This document shows positions 1 through 11,584 of a stretch of DNA of 64,000 bases, one piece after another. The translations under genes were made by a program, and so were the position numbers. A model generated the notes under the pieces. That model ran no database searches, was not told the DNA's origin, and was given only the letters and a program-made list of their open reading frames with translations. The stretch comes from Pseudevernia furfuracea (lineage: Eukaryota > Ascomycota > Lecanoromycetes > Lecanorales > Parmeliaceae), in NCBI GenBank assembly GCA_022315425.1, contig JAIUPT010000041.1, forward strand, positions 1,116,001 through 1,180,000, read 5' to 3'. Position 1 is the stretch's first letter, and each line of letters opens with the position of its first letter.

Positions 1-2560
1 ACGTTGACCCGTTCGAGGCAGCAACAAAGTCTAACATGCTTGGTCACCATCGAGGTTCCTGAAGGCAAATGGAGGCCAGATCCAGCGGATCTCCGAGGTG
101 CACCTGTTCTTCCCGCTATGCAACAAGACAGCGCTGCGCTCAGTAATCGGCCTACATCCCCAGCCAAGAGCCAACAAGCAGACTGGGGATTTGAATCTCC
201 CGAGACCCTTGAGGAGATCACTGAAGATCTCCGTGTTCGCGTGGACAATTGGCACGGGTTGGACTTCTCAAGGCATGCCGCTAATTTTAACTCCTTGTTC
301 CTATATCTAACATCTCACAGGTTTGGAAGGCTACGTCTCTACGGCACGGTACGAGTCGGGAAGGACCGCCAGTCATGGCAAGAGCTCGAATGCTTTCTCT
401 TTGCTGAAATGCTTATTTGCGTGAAAGAGAAGAAGGGGGCGCCACCACAGTACGCGGAAGGGAACTCAAAACGCAAGCTCACAAGATGTACCCTCAAGGG
501 ATCGATTCTCATCAAGAAGCACCTGAAGCACGTGGAGTCGAGCCCTGACGAGCCGGTCCTAACCCTCAGTCTTTCAGTTCAAGACCTACAGCAGTTCCAC
601 CTTCAATTCCAGACTCGGACTCAAGTCGAACAATGGAAACGCTCACTTCTGGACCTGAACAACGACGCCCCTAGGCTAAGCAACGAATATGAGCCGGAAA
701 ACTCGGGCACAGACGACGATGATTACAGGACGATGAAGACCAAGCGTGCGTCGTCAGTGAACTCCTCATACGGTGGGCCAAAGTCGGTTAACACCGCACC
801 AACAGAATACACTACTTCGGGCATGGGCAGACCAATGCAGGAAACGCGCATGCCATCGTCTATACACGTGCCTCTTGACATCGTTGTGGTCATCCCCGTC
901 TCATCATCTATGCAGGGGCTTAAGATTACATTACTACGCGATGCGCTCAAGTTCCTTGTGCAAAACCTTGGTGAAAGAGATAGGATGGGCTTGGTTACAT
1001 TCGGCTCGAGTGGAGGCGGTGTACCGCTTGTGGGTATGACCACAAAGGCATGGGGTGGCTGGACCAAAATTCTGAATTCGATCCGACCTGTGGGGCAGAA
1101 GAGTCTACGGGCAGACGTTGTGGAGGGCGCGAATGTCGCCATGGACCTACTAATGCAACGCAAAGCCAATAACCCTATTGCAACGATCTTACTCATCAGC
1201 GACTCGTCAACGTCTGATGCGGAGAGCGTGGATTTTGTCGTATCGCGAGCAGAGGCCGCAAAGTAAGTTGGTTCTCTACCCCTCACGCGCTCGGATATTG
1301 CCATGCGGGAAACTTGCGCAACGTGGGTATTAACGTCTACTAGGGTTGCTATCCACTCCTTTGGCCTTGGCTTGACCCACAAGCCGGATACGATGATCGA
1401 ACTGTCCACGCGTACCAAAGCATCCTACACCTATGTCAAAGATTGGATGATGCTCCGGGAGTGCGTTGCCGGATGCTTAGGAGCCCTGCAGACGACCTCT
1501 CATCAAAACGTCAAACTAAAGTTGCGCTTGCCTGAGGGATCCCCCGCGAAGTTTGTTAAAATTTCGGGCGCCCTACAGATCACCAAGCGCGCCACTGGGA
1601 AGGACGCTGAAGCCGCACTAGGAGATTTGAGATTCGGAGACAAGAGAGGTAAGACATTGATCCGGTGTTACTTCTGCTGATGAAACATGGCTTTCTAACA
1701 CCTCCACAGATATACTCGTTCAACTAGTCATCGCGCCTGACAATTCCTCCCAAGAGCACCTACCACAGGATCCATGGGAGAGCATCGTATCTGGCCTTGA
1801 AGCACTAGGCGGGCCATTTGACGGTGATGAGCAGAGAACCCTGAGTGTGGAGGAGGTTCCTCTCATCCAAGCTGACTTGACATATGGAGATATCCTGCGC
1901 GATGGCACTCTGACGCACCCGTCACGGCCGTCTTTACTTGCTATTACAATGCTACCTGCGAATCCTAGGGCGAAGACCACGGGTAGGCCTGCAACACCGC
2001 CAATACCACCTCACCCTAGTATCGTGCAGCGCCGAATGGAATTGTTGACCTCAGACATGCTTAGCAGAGCATTGACTCTAGTCACTCGAGGACAGCATGA
2101 CCGTGCCCATCATCTCCTGAAGGAAACTCGCACGATCATGAAGGGGCTAGGAAAAGGAGGTCTTCCACCAATTCCTCAAGGAGGAAACGCCAAACCCCCC
2201 AGTGCACCTCCTAGCGTGCAAGGTGAGGGCGCGACAACACCCGAGCGCCAATCCTCACCCGCTTCAGACGAGAACGGCATGGGTGGTCATGCCTCCGCCA
2301 TCGATGCCATCACCTTGAATGCGCTCGATACGGAACTAGAAGCATCACTCGAATGGATAAATCACCCAGCCGTCTTTGGTCGGGACTCGAGGAAGGCCGT
2401 CTTGCAGGCTATTGGCGTCATCGCCTCTCAAAGGGGATACACATTCCGAACACCGTCGGAGAGCCTATGGGCTGGACGGATCGCTGGTGTGAAGAGGTTG
2501 ACGAAGCATTCGCGGGAGTGGAGAGATGCGGGAGACGAGGCGTTGATGGAAGAAGCATGA
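1..2560 (+). CDS. PH + VWA domain protein, Ste5/Far1-like scaffold or RING-type regulator (3' part; 5' end outside window)
   Basis: Exons <1-272, 321-1262, 1344-1648 and 1710-2560; all phases join and end at TGA 2558-2560. The reading frame is open from base 1, so the N-terminus lies upstream. In order I see a PH-like segment (about residues 90-200, beginning FGRLRLYGTVRVGKD and containing WQELECFLFAEMLICVKEKK), a low-complexity acidic linker, then a von Willebrand A fold (DIVVVIPVSSSMQGLKI, later TILLISDSS). The MIDAS-like DxSxS is altered (VIPVSSS lacks the first Asp). A Ser/Pro-rich tail ends the protein. Fungal proteins with this order usually carry a RING finger upstream and are compared with the pheromone-pathway scaffolds Ste5/Far1; that link is family knowledge, not visible here. 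The first intron is GC-AG (see findings). Function in this organism is inferred only. Confidence 0.8.
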
Positions 2561-3530
2561 TGAGCGAGCTGTAATCGATGCCACGCTTCTTGCAATGCTG
2601 CTCATACCGCCTTGCCCAAGAAAGAGGAATCCATCCGTGCATTGAGAAACTCCTGGGCGCTGCTATAAATAACGAGACATGACTTCTGGAGATATGATTT
2701 GGGGATGATGATAAACCACATTCCTTCGACCATCCATATTTCTTTCGACTTAGTTTCTCCGACGGCTTCGACAGCATACATTTTTCGAAAACGTAACGGC
2801 GAAGCATGGCTGCGCAGATCTATGACGGCTTTATGACGGCTTTCTCACCACACACTACACACTATCTATTTTCTGACATTTACTCTATCTACATCTCTGC
2901 AGGCGGGCATGGGCAATTGCGAGTCCTTGCGTGGCTTTTTGATACCCTGTTGCGGTGGTCTCACGCAAAAATTAGTGATGATGGAGAAGGATCTAAAAGG
3001 CGGAGGGGCCGTGATGTTGGTAAAGAGGTGAGGCGGGGGGGGAGAGGGAATATAGTAGTGATGAAGGAATCCGAAGGCGGAGGCAGCGTGATGTCTATTG
3101 GTAAAAAGCAGCGGAGAGGGAAGACACTCTGTGGACATACTTTGCCTTGCATAGATATGATAATGAGCAAACGGGCTTTAGGCCCTTTATTAAAAAGACT
3201 CTGTGGTCTTGAAAAGTGTGAGGTGCATTGGCGCTAAGCTCGTCGACGGATACTAGATTGTCTCTGTGTGTCTTATTATTATCCATCGTCTGATTTCCCC
3301 CCACCTTTCGACAGGTGTCGGTGACGCATCCACCTCCTCGCCGCCAGCATCTCCCCCCGAACCCACCTCTCTCCCCACGGCTTCTCCGTCAGTGCACCCC
3401 TGTTCGATGGAGTGTCCACAAATAACGGGTTCCAAGCCGGCATGTTACACAGCGAGGCGGAAGATGAAAAAGACCCTCCGGCAGAGTGGGCTGAGTTTTT
3501 TTGGGTTCGCGAATACCTGGTGTTGTAGTC

Positions 3531-3569
<39 letters not shown>
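3531..3569. repeat. Microsatellite (GTA)n, about 13 units
   Basis: Uninterrupted trinucleotide run, followed directly by ATGATGC. Likely length-polymorphic between isolates. Confidence 0.95.
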
Positions 3570-3820
3570 TGATGCATGTAGCACCAGCAGGTAACAAAAT
3601 TCGAATAGGGCGAGAATATAAGTCAGGACCGGGCATATATATGTGTTTGGAGGGCGATTATTATATGAGAATAATGTTGATTGGGGGTGGGCACAGCCGG
3701 ATAAAATATTTTGCTTCACATCCCCGGTGTGTTGTGCGGCGACACATTGCTGTGTGTTCCCGCTTACGTGTGTCTGGATATCTGTATCTATGTACGAAAG
3801 TCCGCCTGTATAGGTACGAT

Positions 3821-3851
3821 CATACATACATACATACATACATACATACAT
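3821..3851. repeat. Microsatellite (CATA)n, about 8 units
   Basis: Uninterrupted tetranucleotide run in intergenic DNA, 250 bp after the GTA run. Confidence 0.95.
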
Positions 3852-5520
3852 GCATCTTCTGTACTTCCGTAGGCTAAGGTAGGTTGGAAAGCCTGCAGGT
3901 AAACGGGGGTTTTCTTTTACCTCGAAGCCGAAGCACAGCGCCCAAGGATGTGAATAGGGGACGCTAGACAAGGCGGAGATAGATGGCTTTGGAGACATTG
4001 CTCAAGAGTAGAATTGTATCATCAATGTTGGAGTCAGCATGCGCTGGTGACTGAGGACGGTGGTGTCGGTGGGACTATATTTCGTTCCGCTGGGGCGTAA
4101 GCTCCATTGATAGGAGAAGAACTTTGAAGTGATACGGTACACTGAGTATACCAGTAAACATTTGAAGCCATAACACTACCTCGTGGCGTTGGAAAGCCTG
4201 CGACCAGAAATTGGCAAGTTTAAAACAGGCCTAGTGCGGCCAGTAGTGTACCAGCGCAGTGCTTTGGGTGTCCGAGACTGCTGCCGTCGACTACTGGCAG
4301 ACACTGGACAGCTGTTAAAACGCCCAGCAGCCGAGAGCCCTGTTTGTCCAGTGCTGGTCGCATCAGAGCAATTTGTGAATATTAGAAAACGGTAACGAGC
4401 CGATGATGCACTCGATTTGAAAAAGGCAAGGATTGCTAAGGCTGGCTTGTATACGGAAAATGAGAGCGCAAATGGGCCGTCACTCTGGGTAGAGGTAGAG
4501 CAAACCCCGTCCTCCCAAAATCCAAAAGCTAGTGAATAGCTCGTCAATAGCATATGTAAGATGACCGCATCTGTGGTGGCACTGTTTGGTGGACATCAAT
4601 AAACATGTCTCTAGTAAATGGCAGACAAGACATCTGTACTCACGACGGATTTTCGAAGCTTGCAGTAATAATATCGGAGGACACTAAGATGAAATAGCAG
4701 GTGCCGCATGGGCCTGATGCTTTGAAGAGGGGCGAACCCCGACGTTGGAGATTGGTCATTGCTCGCTCCGCGAAGAGACAGACCAGAAGCAGTACTAATT
4801 CATGGATCTTCCCAAAGCATGGCAAGAGGCCTATAGCCATCGCGAAGAAGAGAATTATCACAGAGTAACCAATTCTCGAGGATGGAGGTGGCAGCATTCA
4901 TGCAAGAGACAAAGTTTTTTGACGCAGGCTTGAGCCTACAGTCCTTTGCTACAGTCCTTTGCCTGCAGCAGGAGTCATCTTCATGCACATGAATACCCTC
5001 TGAACCTCTCGCGAGACTTCACCGTTGAAGAAAGTCAAGCTACTTCGATCCGCCAAGATAGATGCACTGGCTGAAGATGCAGACTGTCTAAATCAAAAGG
5101 TGCTGCGCTCTTCAGGAACCTGCAATGAAACCCACATGCTACTGAAAAAGGAAAAAGGAAAAATGAAAGATACAGATCTCTTTGATAATCAATACGAAGA
5201 ACGAGTTCAAGTCTTTACGTATACATCGGACGATACAGGCATTGAAAAGAAAGGGCTTCCATTATACGCGAATGCCTGTTCGCATTAACGTCGAAGTGGT
5301 AAGACGACTATATCAGTCAATTCAAATGTGTCGATGCTCTCAGACTATGAGGGAGTTGAATGATATGGAGAAGGTTTGCAGTTTGCCCTAAGTACGGTGT
5401 ATCTCCCTTATTTACCTTAGGTTACTTAGAATCCTTAGCCTCCGTGGATGGTTCCTCCCGTTGGTGCCGTCCTCTGTTTGCTCCATGTAAACTTAAGCAA
5501 TCTTTCCCTACGTTACACCA

Positions 5521-5548
5521 CTGACCACTGACCACTGACCACTGACCA
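5521..5548. repeat. 7-bp tandem repeat (CTGACCA)x4 upstream of OMA1
   Basis: Four exact copies of CTGACCA lie about 190 bp before the OMA1 start codon, in its probable promoter or 5' UTR. Regulatory meaning is unknown. Confidence 0.9.
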
Positions 5549-5735
5549 CAATTAGGTCGCCAATCATTGGAATCCTCGCCGACCGCTGATGCAGCATCTG
5601 TCACACTCTTGTCTCGCCCTCTCATACATTTGGTAGCCGTGAGTAGTATGTCTATAACATTGTTATTGCCCTCGAGTCCTTGAGACTTCCTCAACGTCTC
5701 AGACTTTCCTATGTCCACCGAGGTCAACCGCCGCA

Positions 5736-6788
5736 ATGCCTCCACGACTGCCGCCCAGCGCTTTGTCAGCTATACAGCCTCTCAAAGTGTTGAGCTTTCC
5801 TCCTTCTACCTCTCCAATCCTTCGGACTCTACCTCACCGCCCTCTTTACCCCAAAACCCCCCTACGTCCAGCGTCCCAATGGGGACCGCGACGCACACGG
5901 TATAATCGCTTCGAAAACGCCCAAAATATCTACACCGTCTGGAGAACATCTCCCAATTTCCGGTATGGCGTCGGTATCGTCGGTCTCGGCGCAGGAGGAT
6001 TCTATTTCTACAACCTTGAGCACGTCCCCATATCCGGTCGCCGGCGCTTCAACTATATTTCACCAGCCGAAGAAGAAGCCATGGGAGAGTCACAATATCA
6101 AAGGGTCTTGCAAGTACACAGACGACAGGTTCTACCGCCCAATCATCCTCATTCGAGGATGGTGAATAAAGTTTTGGAGAGGTTGATACCGGCCGCTGGA
6201 CTAGAGGGGCAGAATTGGGAGGTCAGAGTCATAGATGATCCAGAGCAGAAAAACGCCTTTGTCCTGCCTGGAGGCAAAGTCTTCGTCTTCAGCGGCATCC
6301 TCCCCATCTGCGACGGTGAGGACGGTCTCGCAGCGGTCTTAGGCCATGAAATAGCCCACAACATAGCTCACCACACTGCGGAGAAAGTTAGCCAAAATTT
6401 CTACCTATCCCTTATCGCTCTAGTACTAAGTTGGACTTTCGATATACCGGCCCAATTCTCCCAGTTGCTCCTGGACATCGCGTTCGAGCGCCCAGGTTCT
6501 AGGAAGATGGAGTCAGAAGCAGACTACATCGGACTTCTAATGATGGCGCAGGCGTGCTACAATCCCAATGCTGTTGTGGGACTGTGGGAGCGGATGGCGA
6601 AAGCGGAGCAGTATGCGCCACCCCAATTCTTGAGTACGCATCCGGCCAGTAAGAATCGTGTGACCGTCATCCAAGAATGGTTGCCGCAAGCACAGCAGAA
6701 GAGGGCGGAGAGCGAATGTGAGAGTACGATTGGGTATATGGATGATTTCAGGAGGGCGTTTGGGCATGGGGATGACGGGGTTTGGTGA
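5736..6788 (+). CDS. OMA1: Mitochondrial metalloendopeptidase OMA1 (M48 family)
   Basis: Single-exon, 350 residues. OMA1 is an inner-membrane zinc protease that acts in mitochondrial protein quality control and stress-induced cleavage. The N-terminus (1-60) is rich in Pro, Ser and Arg with no acidic residues until about position 60, as expected for a presequence. A hydrophobic segment at about 76-92 (YGVGIVGLGAGGFYFY) is the membrane anchor. The zinc motif HEIAH is at 204-208 with more His just after (NIAHH), and the third ligand region is SRKMESEAD at 255-263. A second hydrophobic stretch (222-236) follows the active site. Length matches the family. An upstream ATG at 5711 in another frame opens a 64-codon frame that overlaps this start (see findings). 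No intron is needed. Confidence 0.95.
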   Translation: MPPRLPPSALSAIQPLKVLSFPPSTSPILRTLPHRPLYPKTPLRPASQWGPRRTRYNRFENAQNIYTVWRTSPNFRYGVGIVGLGAGGFYFYNLEHVPISGRRRFNYISPAEEEAMGESQYQRVLQVHRRQVLPPNHPHSRMVNKVLERLIPAAGLEGQNWEVRVIDDPEQKNAFVLPGGKVFVFSGILPICDGEDGLAAVLGHEIAHNIAHHTAEKVSQNFYLSLIALVLSWTFDIPAQFSQLLLDIAFERPGSRKMESEADYIGLLMMAQACYNPNAVVGLWERMAKAEQYAPPQFLSTHPASKNRVTVIQEWLPQAQQKRAESECESTIGYMDDFRRAFGHGDDGVW

Positions 6789-8441
6789 ATGCAAGGATGG
6801 ACTTCTACGTGGGCGATGGGGACTCGTCCAAAGGCTTCAGGCCATACTGAAATGGTGTATCAAGGTAATAGGACGCAGCGTGCTTTTCTGGTGTCCTACC
6901 TTGGGTGGCAAGCATCGCTGCCCTCACCTAGGCGCGACGCAAACTCCACTCACCCGCGGCTCACCCAACTCACCCTCTACTCAGGCAGCTTCTATCTGTT
7001 CTCCTGGTGACCCAGTCATATTATCTCCTGGATAAGTGTCCTTTCATATCATTTCGTCAACTTTAGACGGAGACGAGTAGGTAACCCCTCCTCTGCCCCA
7101 GTCAACCCTCACGAAGATCTGTCGAGCACTTTTGAGGACTCGAAATCTACGAAACTTTCTCATGATGCTGGTGGCTATAACTTTTCTACAGAGAGCACAG
7201 AGGTATTTCTTCAAGCAGAAAAGCTGATCCTAATGGTCTGACAACAGGCTGTGAGAATTGTACAACCGTGCCCTGAACTTCTCCTATCCCTTCCTAAAAC
7301 ATCTCATCACCATTACTACGTAGACTATTTTCAATATCGTACTCCTTCAGCAAGCCTAACTACCCCTGTGGGTCAACTACCGTCTGTCGTCCCTTAGTCG
7401 GTGTGTGCGCTCGAAACCAACGAGAGAAAATACACCCTGCACGACCAGAGACTGGATTTCTGACGGGATACCTCGGCGACTAGAACTATCTCCCTCAATG
7501 GTCCACACATGATTCGTCATTTGTGGGACTCCCCGTGCTGTTCCTCTGATCGTAAAGGTATGCTCGACGTCTTTTGCTATCTCTAGAGAGGCCGAGGGCG
7601 TGATTCCATCCAATTCCCCAGTGCACATTTGTCATTCTCGGATTCGTTATAATGTCTTCAGGGTGCATCCTCGATGGCACTTTGCTCGGGCTGACCGGTT
7701 CGAGGCGCTTTGAACCGTCGGCCCACAACAACTGGGTGAAATCTGGGATGCCATACGAGCAAGACCCCCCCCTGGCTTCACGATCTGTTTGGTCGAGCTA
7801 ATGAACGAGAGATGAGAAAAAGAGCCCGGCTCGTCTCCGGATTAAAAGATGGTTAGAGAGAGTACAAAAGGAACCGCTGTCGGAAACCAATTATTGACGT
7901 AATTTATTTGCCCAGCATCTGAGGGTAAGCTCGACGAGCAGTCGAAGGGCCAGACGCTGGATCAAGCGAAACAAGTGCTGGGTGGTCCTATCGGCATTGG
8001 CAACTGACGCTTGTGCGAGCTGCTTGAATGCTGTCTTTCAGAAATAGAGCTTCACGATTCATCGATTGACTATTAACTACAATTCGTCAAAGACTTACTT
8101 GAAAAGAGGTTCAACCTACGGCTAAAGAGCAAAGTGATAGGGAAGCTGATGTGTGCTATTCATTCGTTCCACTTGCCGCCTTTGTCAGACGTAATCTCAG
8201 CATCTTCAGACTAATCCAAGACGCCTCAGCCCACCTGTTTCGCCCTCTTTATTGTTAATGGTACATGAAACGTGTTAAAAGAGACACGAAGAAGCAAGAC
8301 CAGTAGTGTCCGGCTGCAACTTGTTGCCGACGATACATAGAAGAGATGCAGCAATAATCTTTATCTAAGATGAAATATTTTTTCATGACCGTCTTCGTGG
8401 GGTACTTTTGGGTTTGTATATTGTACATGTAATGCAATGGC
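6789..8441. other. Gene-free intergenic stretch, 1.65 kb
   Basis: Short frames on both strands (for example minus strand 7377-7731) show no family motif. Stop codons are frequent in all frames. I see no repeat or RNA gene. Confidence 0.5.
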
Positions 8442-8650
8442 ATGCCAGGAGTACAGATCGTGATTCCGACGAGATCGTTGAAGTGCATAACTGATGCTCA
8501 AAGGATTTGGTCCACTGAAGTTTTGACTATCATTGAGGTAGCCGGACTGCTAACTCATTGCGCCATGACTAGGAACTCCTCAGTTAACAGGCTTGCCATC
8601 GACATTTGTTTTGAACTTGCCGGATTCGACGATACCTACCAATTGGGAGA

Positions 8651-9640
8651 GTGTGGGTAAACCTAGGCCTTCAACGATTTGCCAACGAATTGATTACAGC
8701 CGTTGTGCCAGGGCAAGAAGAGCTGCTACCACCTACATTGGCGGAGTCTGCATTTCTAGGGCACGGGGTCGTTAACGAAACAATATATATCTGTGCCTGC
8801 CGGAAAGCCCATGAATACTTCGTGTTCGAGCTGGAAGTTACGACGTCAGCCGTTGAAGAGTGGCATCAAAACCTCGTCGCAACGGAGGATGACCTTTCCG
8901 AAGCTGAGCCTGCGGAAGAGAGGCTCTCTAAGCTGGAGAATCTTTGCCGACCTCTTGTAGACGCCATCTAGCAAAGCCAGGAGACCTCCTAACCTCTTGC
9001 CCAGCAAGTGTACTTTTCAAGATCCGAATCCATGCCATCCCCATCTCGGGCGGCTCCTCGCTGCTCGAACGCCACCCACTCGTCTACACTTCCTCATCCC
9101 CAGTCTTGGAAAGGTGTCTCACCAGACGCCAACGTCGTCGTGAGAGAACCCACACGCCAAAAAACCATCATAGGTAACGCTACAGGTGACGCTCCAGCCA
9201 GCGAGGCCGGCGGTCATCAAATCGCAACACACCTCAACGCTCACAGTTTCACACGTCATCATGCCACTAAAGACCGGTTCGTAGACCAAGTTCAAACATG
9301 AACTGATTCACGTCCACGGTCACGTCCTCCTCGGCGCCCACCCACAATGACCAGTCCATGCTCTTCTACCAAATCGAGCCCCTCAAAGCCCGAGAGGTCT
9401 TCGGCTTCCAGCTCGTTGCCTCACAGCCACTCGTTGTCCTGATCGGCTGCGGCCCAGACGTCGAGCGACCGGATGCCGGTGATGAACCACTCGGTCCTCA
9501 GCCCTTGATTTCTCTGTGCCGGTGCTTCCGCCGTGGTGGTGGCGACGTGGCCATTCATGGCAGGTGGGCTGGGGCAGCTTTTAGTGGAGGATTTCCACAA
9601 TCCGAACGTTCATCATGATGCCGGTGTGGGATGGAGAAGG
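8651..9640 (+). pseudogene. Decayed CHAT-domain (caspase-like) gene
   Basis: Pieces of one CHAT protein appear in order but in different frames. At 8651-8971 there is the region before the protease domain (FANELITAVVPGQEELLPP, FLGHGVVN). Near 9020-9120 another frame gives HAIPISG then SSLLERHPLVYTSSSPVLE, the usual HALPLHG...PLLE...VIYxPSxSVL block. At 9160-9300 comes GNATGDAPASEAGGHQIATH then HHATKD, matching the G-P-x-GDLPxAxxEA...G..ATK block. At 9385-9500 comes AREVFGFQL, LIGCGPDVERPDAGDEPLG (catalytic Cys block), and after one more frame change CAGASAVVVATWPF. The family catalytic Cys position is kept, but at least three frame changes and stops break the gene. Fungal CHAT proteins usually carry TPR repeats upstream; none can be read here. 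The assignment rests on motif order seen by eye. Confidence 0.72.
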
Positions 9641-10196
9641 GGGTCCAGACGCTTGATCTCCATATCCTCCTCCTATTGTGGGGTGGTGGTCTTTCCACTT
9701 ACCCATTCGCGTTTCTATGAAATGAAGCGACAGACAGGGGTGAATGAACGGGCACGCCACGCAGTACCTTTGTATTGATGGAAGGAGGAATAGTGATAAC
9801 GGACAAGACGGAAGGAAAGATGACCGGAAGGGTTGTCATGCCTAGATCTTGATCCGCTTGAACGGCAAATCGTTCGCTATCCACATGAGAAGATTGAGAG
9901 AAAACCCAACTCGATTTTACAGACGTTCCATGACTCGAAGAATATCACTTTAAGCGGAAATGTTGAGTAGAACCTTGAAGAATCACGACGTGTTTACTAC
10001 ATGAAAATGCTATGTACATATGCAACTCGATCATCGAATCTGTTCGCCGGTCGGGGCCTCGGAAATGTAGTAGACACTGACTGCTCGAACATGCACATGA
10101 AATGGATGCGTGTCCTCGTGAACGAATGCTCGGCCTTTTCTACGGTTCGAGGTTCTTAGTTCATGAACGGTCAATTCTCAGTGCTCTCGGACCTTC
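9641..10196. other. Gene-free stretch between CHAT relic and phosphate carrier
   Basis: No supported feature. It probably contains the 3' UTR and terminator of the phosphate carrier on the minus strand. Confidence 0.5.
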
Positions 10197-11257
10197 TTAA
10201 TGACCTCCAGTCGTAGGCAGACCCAGGGCGACCTTGAAACTGTCATAGATCAACCATTGGAACGCGGTCAGCGTTCCAATCATTCCGATCCTGACGGGCA
10301 GACCGTTCCAGAGACCTTTGAATCCGATATTGCCGTAGATCCTCGACATGGCTTTGCCAGCGCCCTCACCAGCTATGAAACCACGTCAGCCCACCAGTGT
10401 CTCTCATCTACAGACTCAAAAGGAATACGTACCTTGCCTGTCAGCGTTTAACTTGCTGACCATCACATCCGCCGGATGACTGATGACGGCACATCCAATA
10501 CCCGCAATATACCCACCCAAGAAACTCACCCCAGTCTGTTGCAGCGCATTGTAGCTCTCCTTTGGCTTCCCCAGCGTAGCGTATATGTAATTGACCGTCG
10601 TCTCAAAGGTCGCGAATTTCACCATCGTGTATGGGATCTGCCGGCCCCAAAGCGGGTATAGACCCTTGTATAGTCCTCCGATGCCCTCCTTCGCCGTCAC
10701 CTTTCCCCATCCCTCCCGCAGCGTGCTGGCGAATGGAGGAATGGTCGTCTGCATCCTTACTTTGATCGCCTCAAAAGGACACAACGCGATATCGGCAAGG
10801 AATTCGGCGGATGCTGACGCCGCGAGATAGACGACCGTTTTGTTGGCATTCGGGAACAACTTCTCGCCGTAGGTGTATTTGAATACTTCGTAGAAGCCAT
10901 ATTTCCCCGCGCCTTGGAATGAGTATCCTACCGCGGTGGGAGACCAGCCGAAGAAGACGCCACGGATGCCTTCGGCTTTGTAGATGGTGCGCCAGGCGCT
11001 GACGTTGGAGGAGTAGATTTTGGAGTCGACTTGGCGGCGGCATTTGACTAGGTCGAGGGGTGTGACGGCGGCGAGGATGTTAGTGTAAGCACGGGAGACG
11101 TAGTCGCCATGGAGCACCAACATGTATGAGTAGGACCGCAGGATATGATGCCTCCCAGAGCGCAAGCACCGAAGTAGGTGGGGGAGTAGAGCTCGATGCC
11201 GCCTTTGCCCTTTTCGCTGCGGCCGGGCATCTTGGTGGCCGCTTTTTCGGTTGCCAT
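10197..11257 (-). CDS. MIR1: Mitochondrial phosphate carrier (SLC25A3/Mir1 type)
   Basis: Exons (minus) 11257-11122, 11068-10433, 10372-10197; 315 residues. It imports phosphate across the inner mitochondrial membrane for ATP synthesis. Three mitochondrial-carrier repeats are visible: PLDLVKCRRQVD in the first, PFEAIKVRMQT in the second, HPADVMVSKLN in the third, each the P-x-[DE]-x-x-[KR] signature. Phosphate-carrier features are GGIISCGPTHT just before the first motif and GLYPLWGRQIPYTMVKF. The C-terminus reads FKVALGLPTTGGH. Intron 2 (10373-10432) is canonical. Intron 1 (11069-11121, 53 nt) has a GT donor and a CTAAC branch site at the right distance, but its last bases are CCG instead of AG (see findings). 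Placing the junction there gives THT-S-VTPLDL, the expected protein. An AG-dependent site further on would delete the first carrier motif. Confidence 0.93.
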
Positions 11258-11584
11258 GGTGCTACTTTGCTAAATTGAAGCTTTGTGGAGCTGGAGAAGA
11301 GCACAGTTGAGCTCGTGGGAATGGGTTGGAAGATCCAATGGCTTATACAAGAAGTGGCTGGAAAGTGGAAGGTTTGTTGTTGAAGGCAAGTTGGTTGGCA
11401 AAGAGCCGGGCCCATTATGTCATCCGCGGGCGATACGGCAGAGATAAGCGTTGGTGGCAGTGGCACCAGTCGAGCCAGTGACTACCAGGTCCAGCGGTGC
11501 CTCTTCCGCCAAAACTGCCAAGCGGAATGCACGGTCTCACCATCTCATGGCTGAGAGAAGTGCTACAAGTTGGATGAACAGTCT

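Larger units (their letters stand above)
2561..5735. other. Gene-free intergenic stretch, 3.2 kb
   Basis: No open frame here shows a recognisable domain or codon pattern. The longest frames (about 200-240 residues on both strands near 3.3-4.0 kb) are created by simple repeats and low-complexity sequence. Contents that can be supported are two microsatellites and a 7-bp minisatellite, listed separately. The last few hundred bases are presumably the OMA1 promoter and 5' UTR. Confidence 0.6.

Noticed and set aside
723..1418. 231-codon minus-strand frame
   Set aside because: It is the shadow of the VWA-domain exon on the plus strand, whose protein motifs are clear.
3266..3998. Open frames of 203 (plus) and 239 (minus) codons
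   Set aside because: Both are produced by GTA and CATA microsatellites and give Tyr/Ser/Thr runs; no domain or splice pattern supports them.
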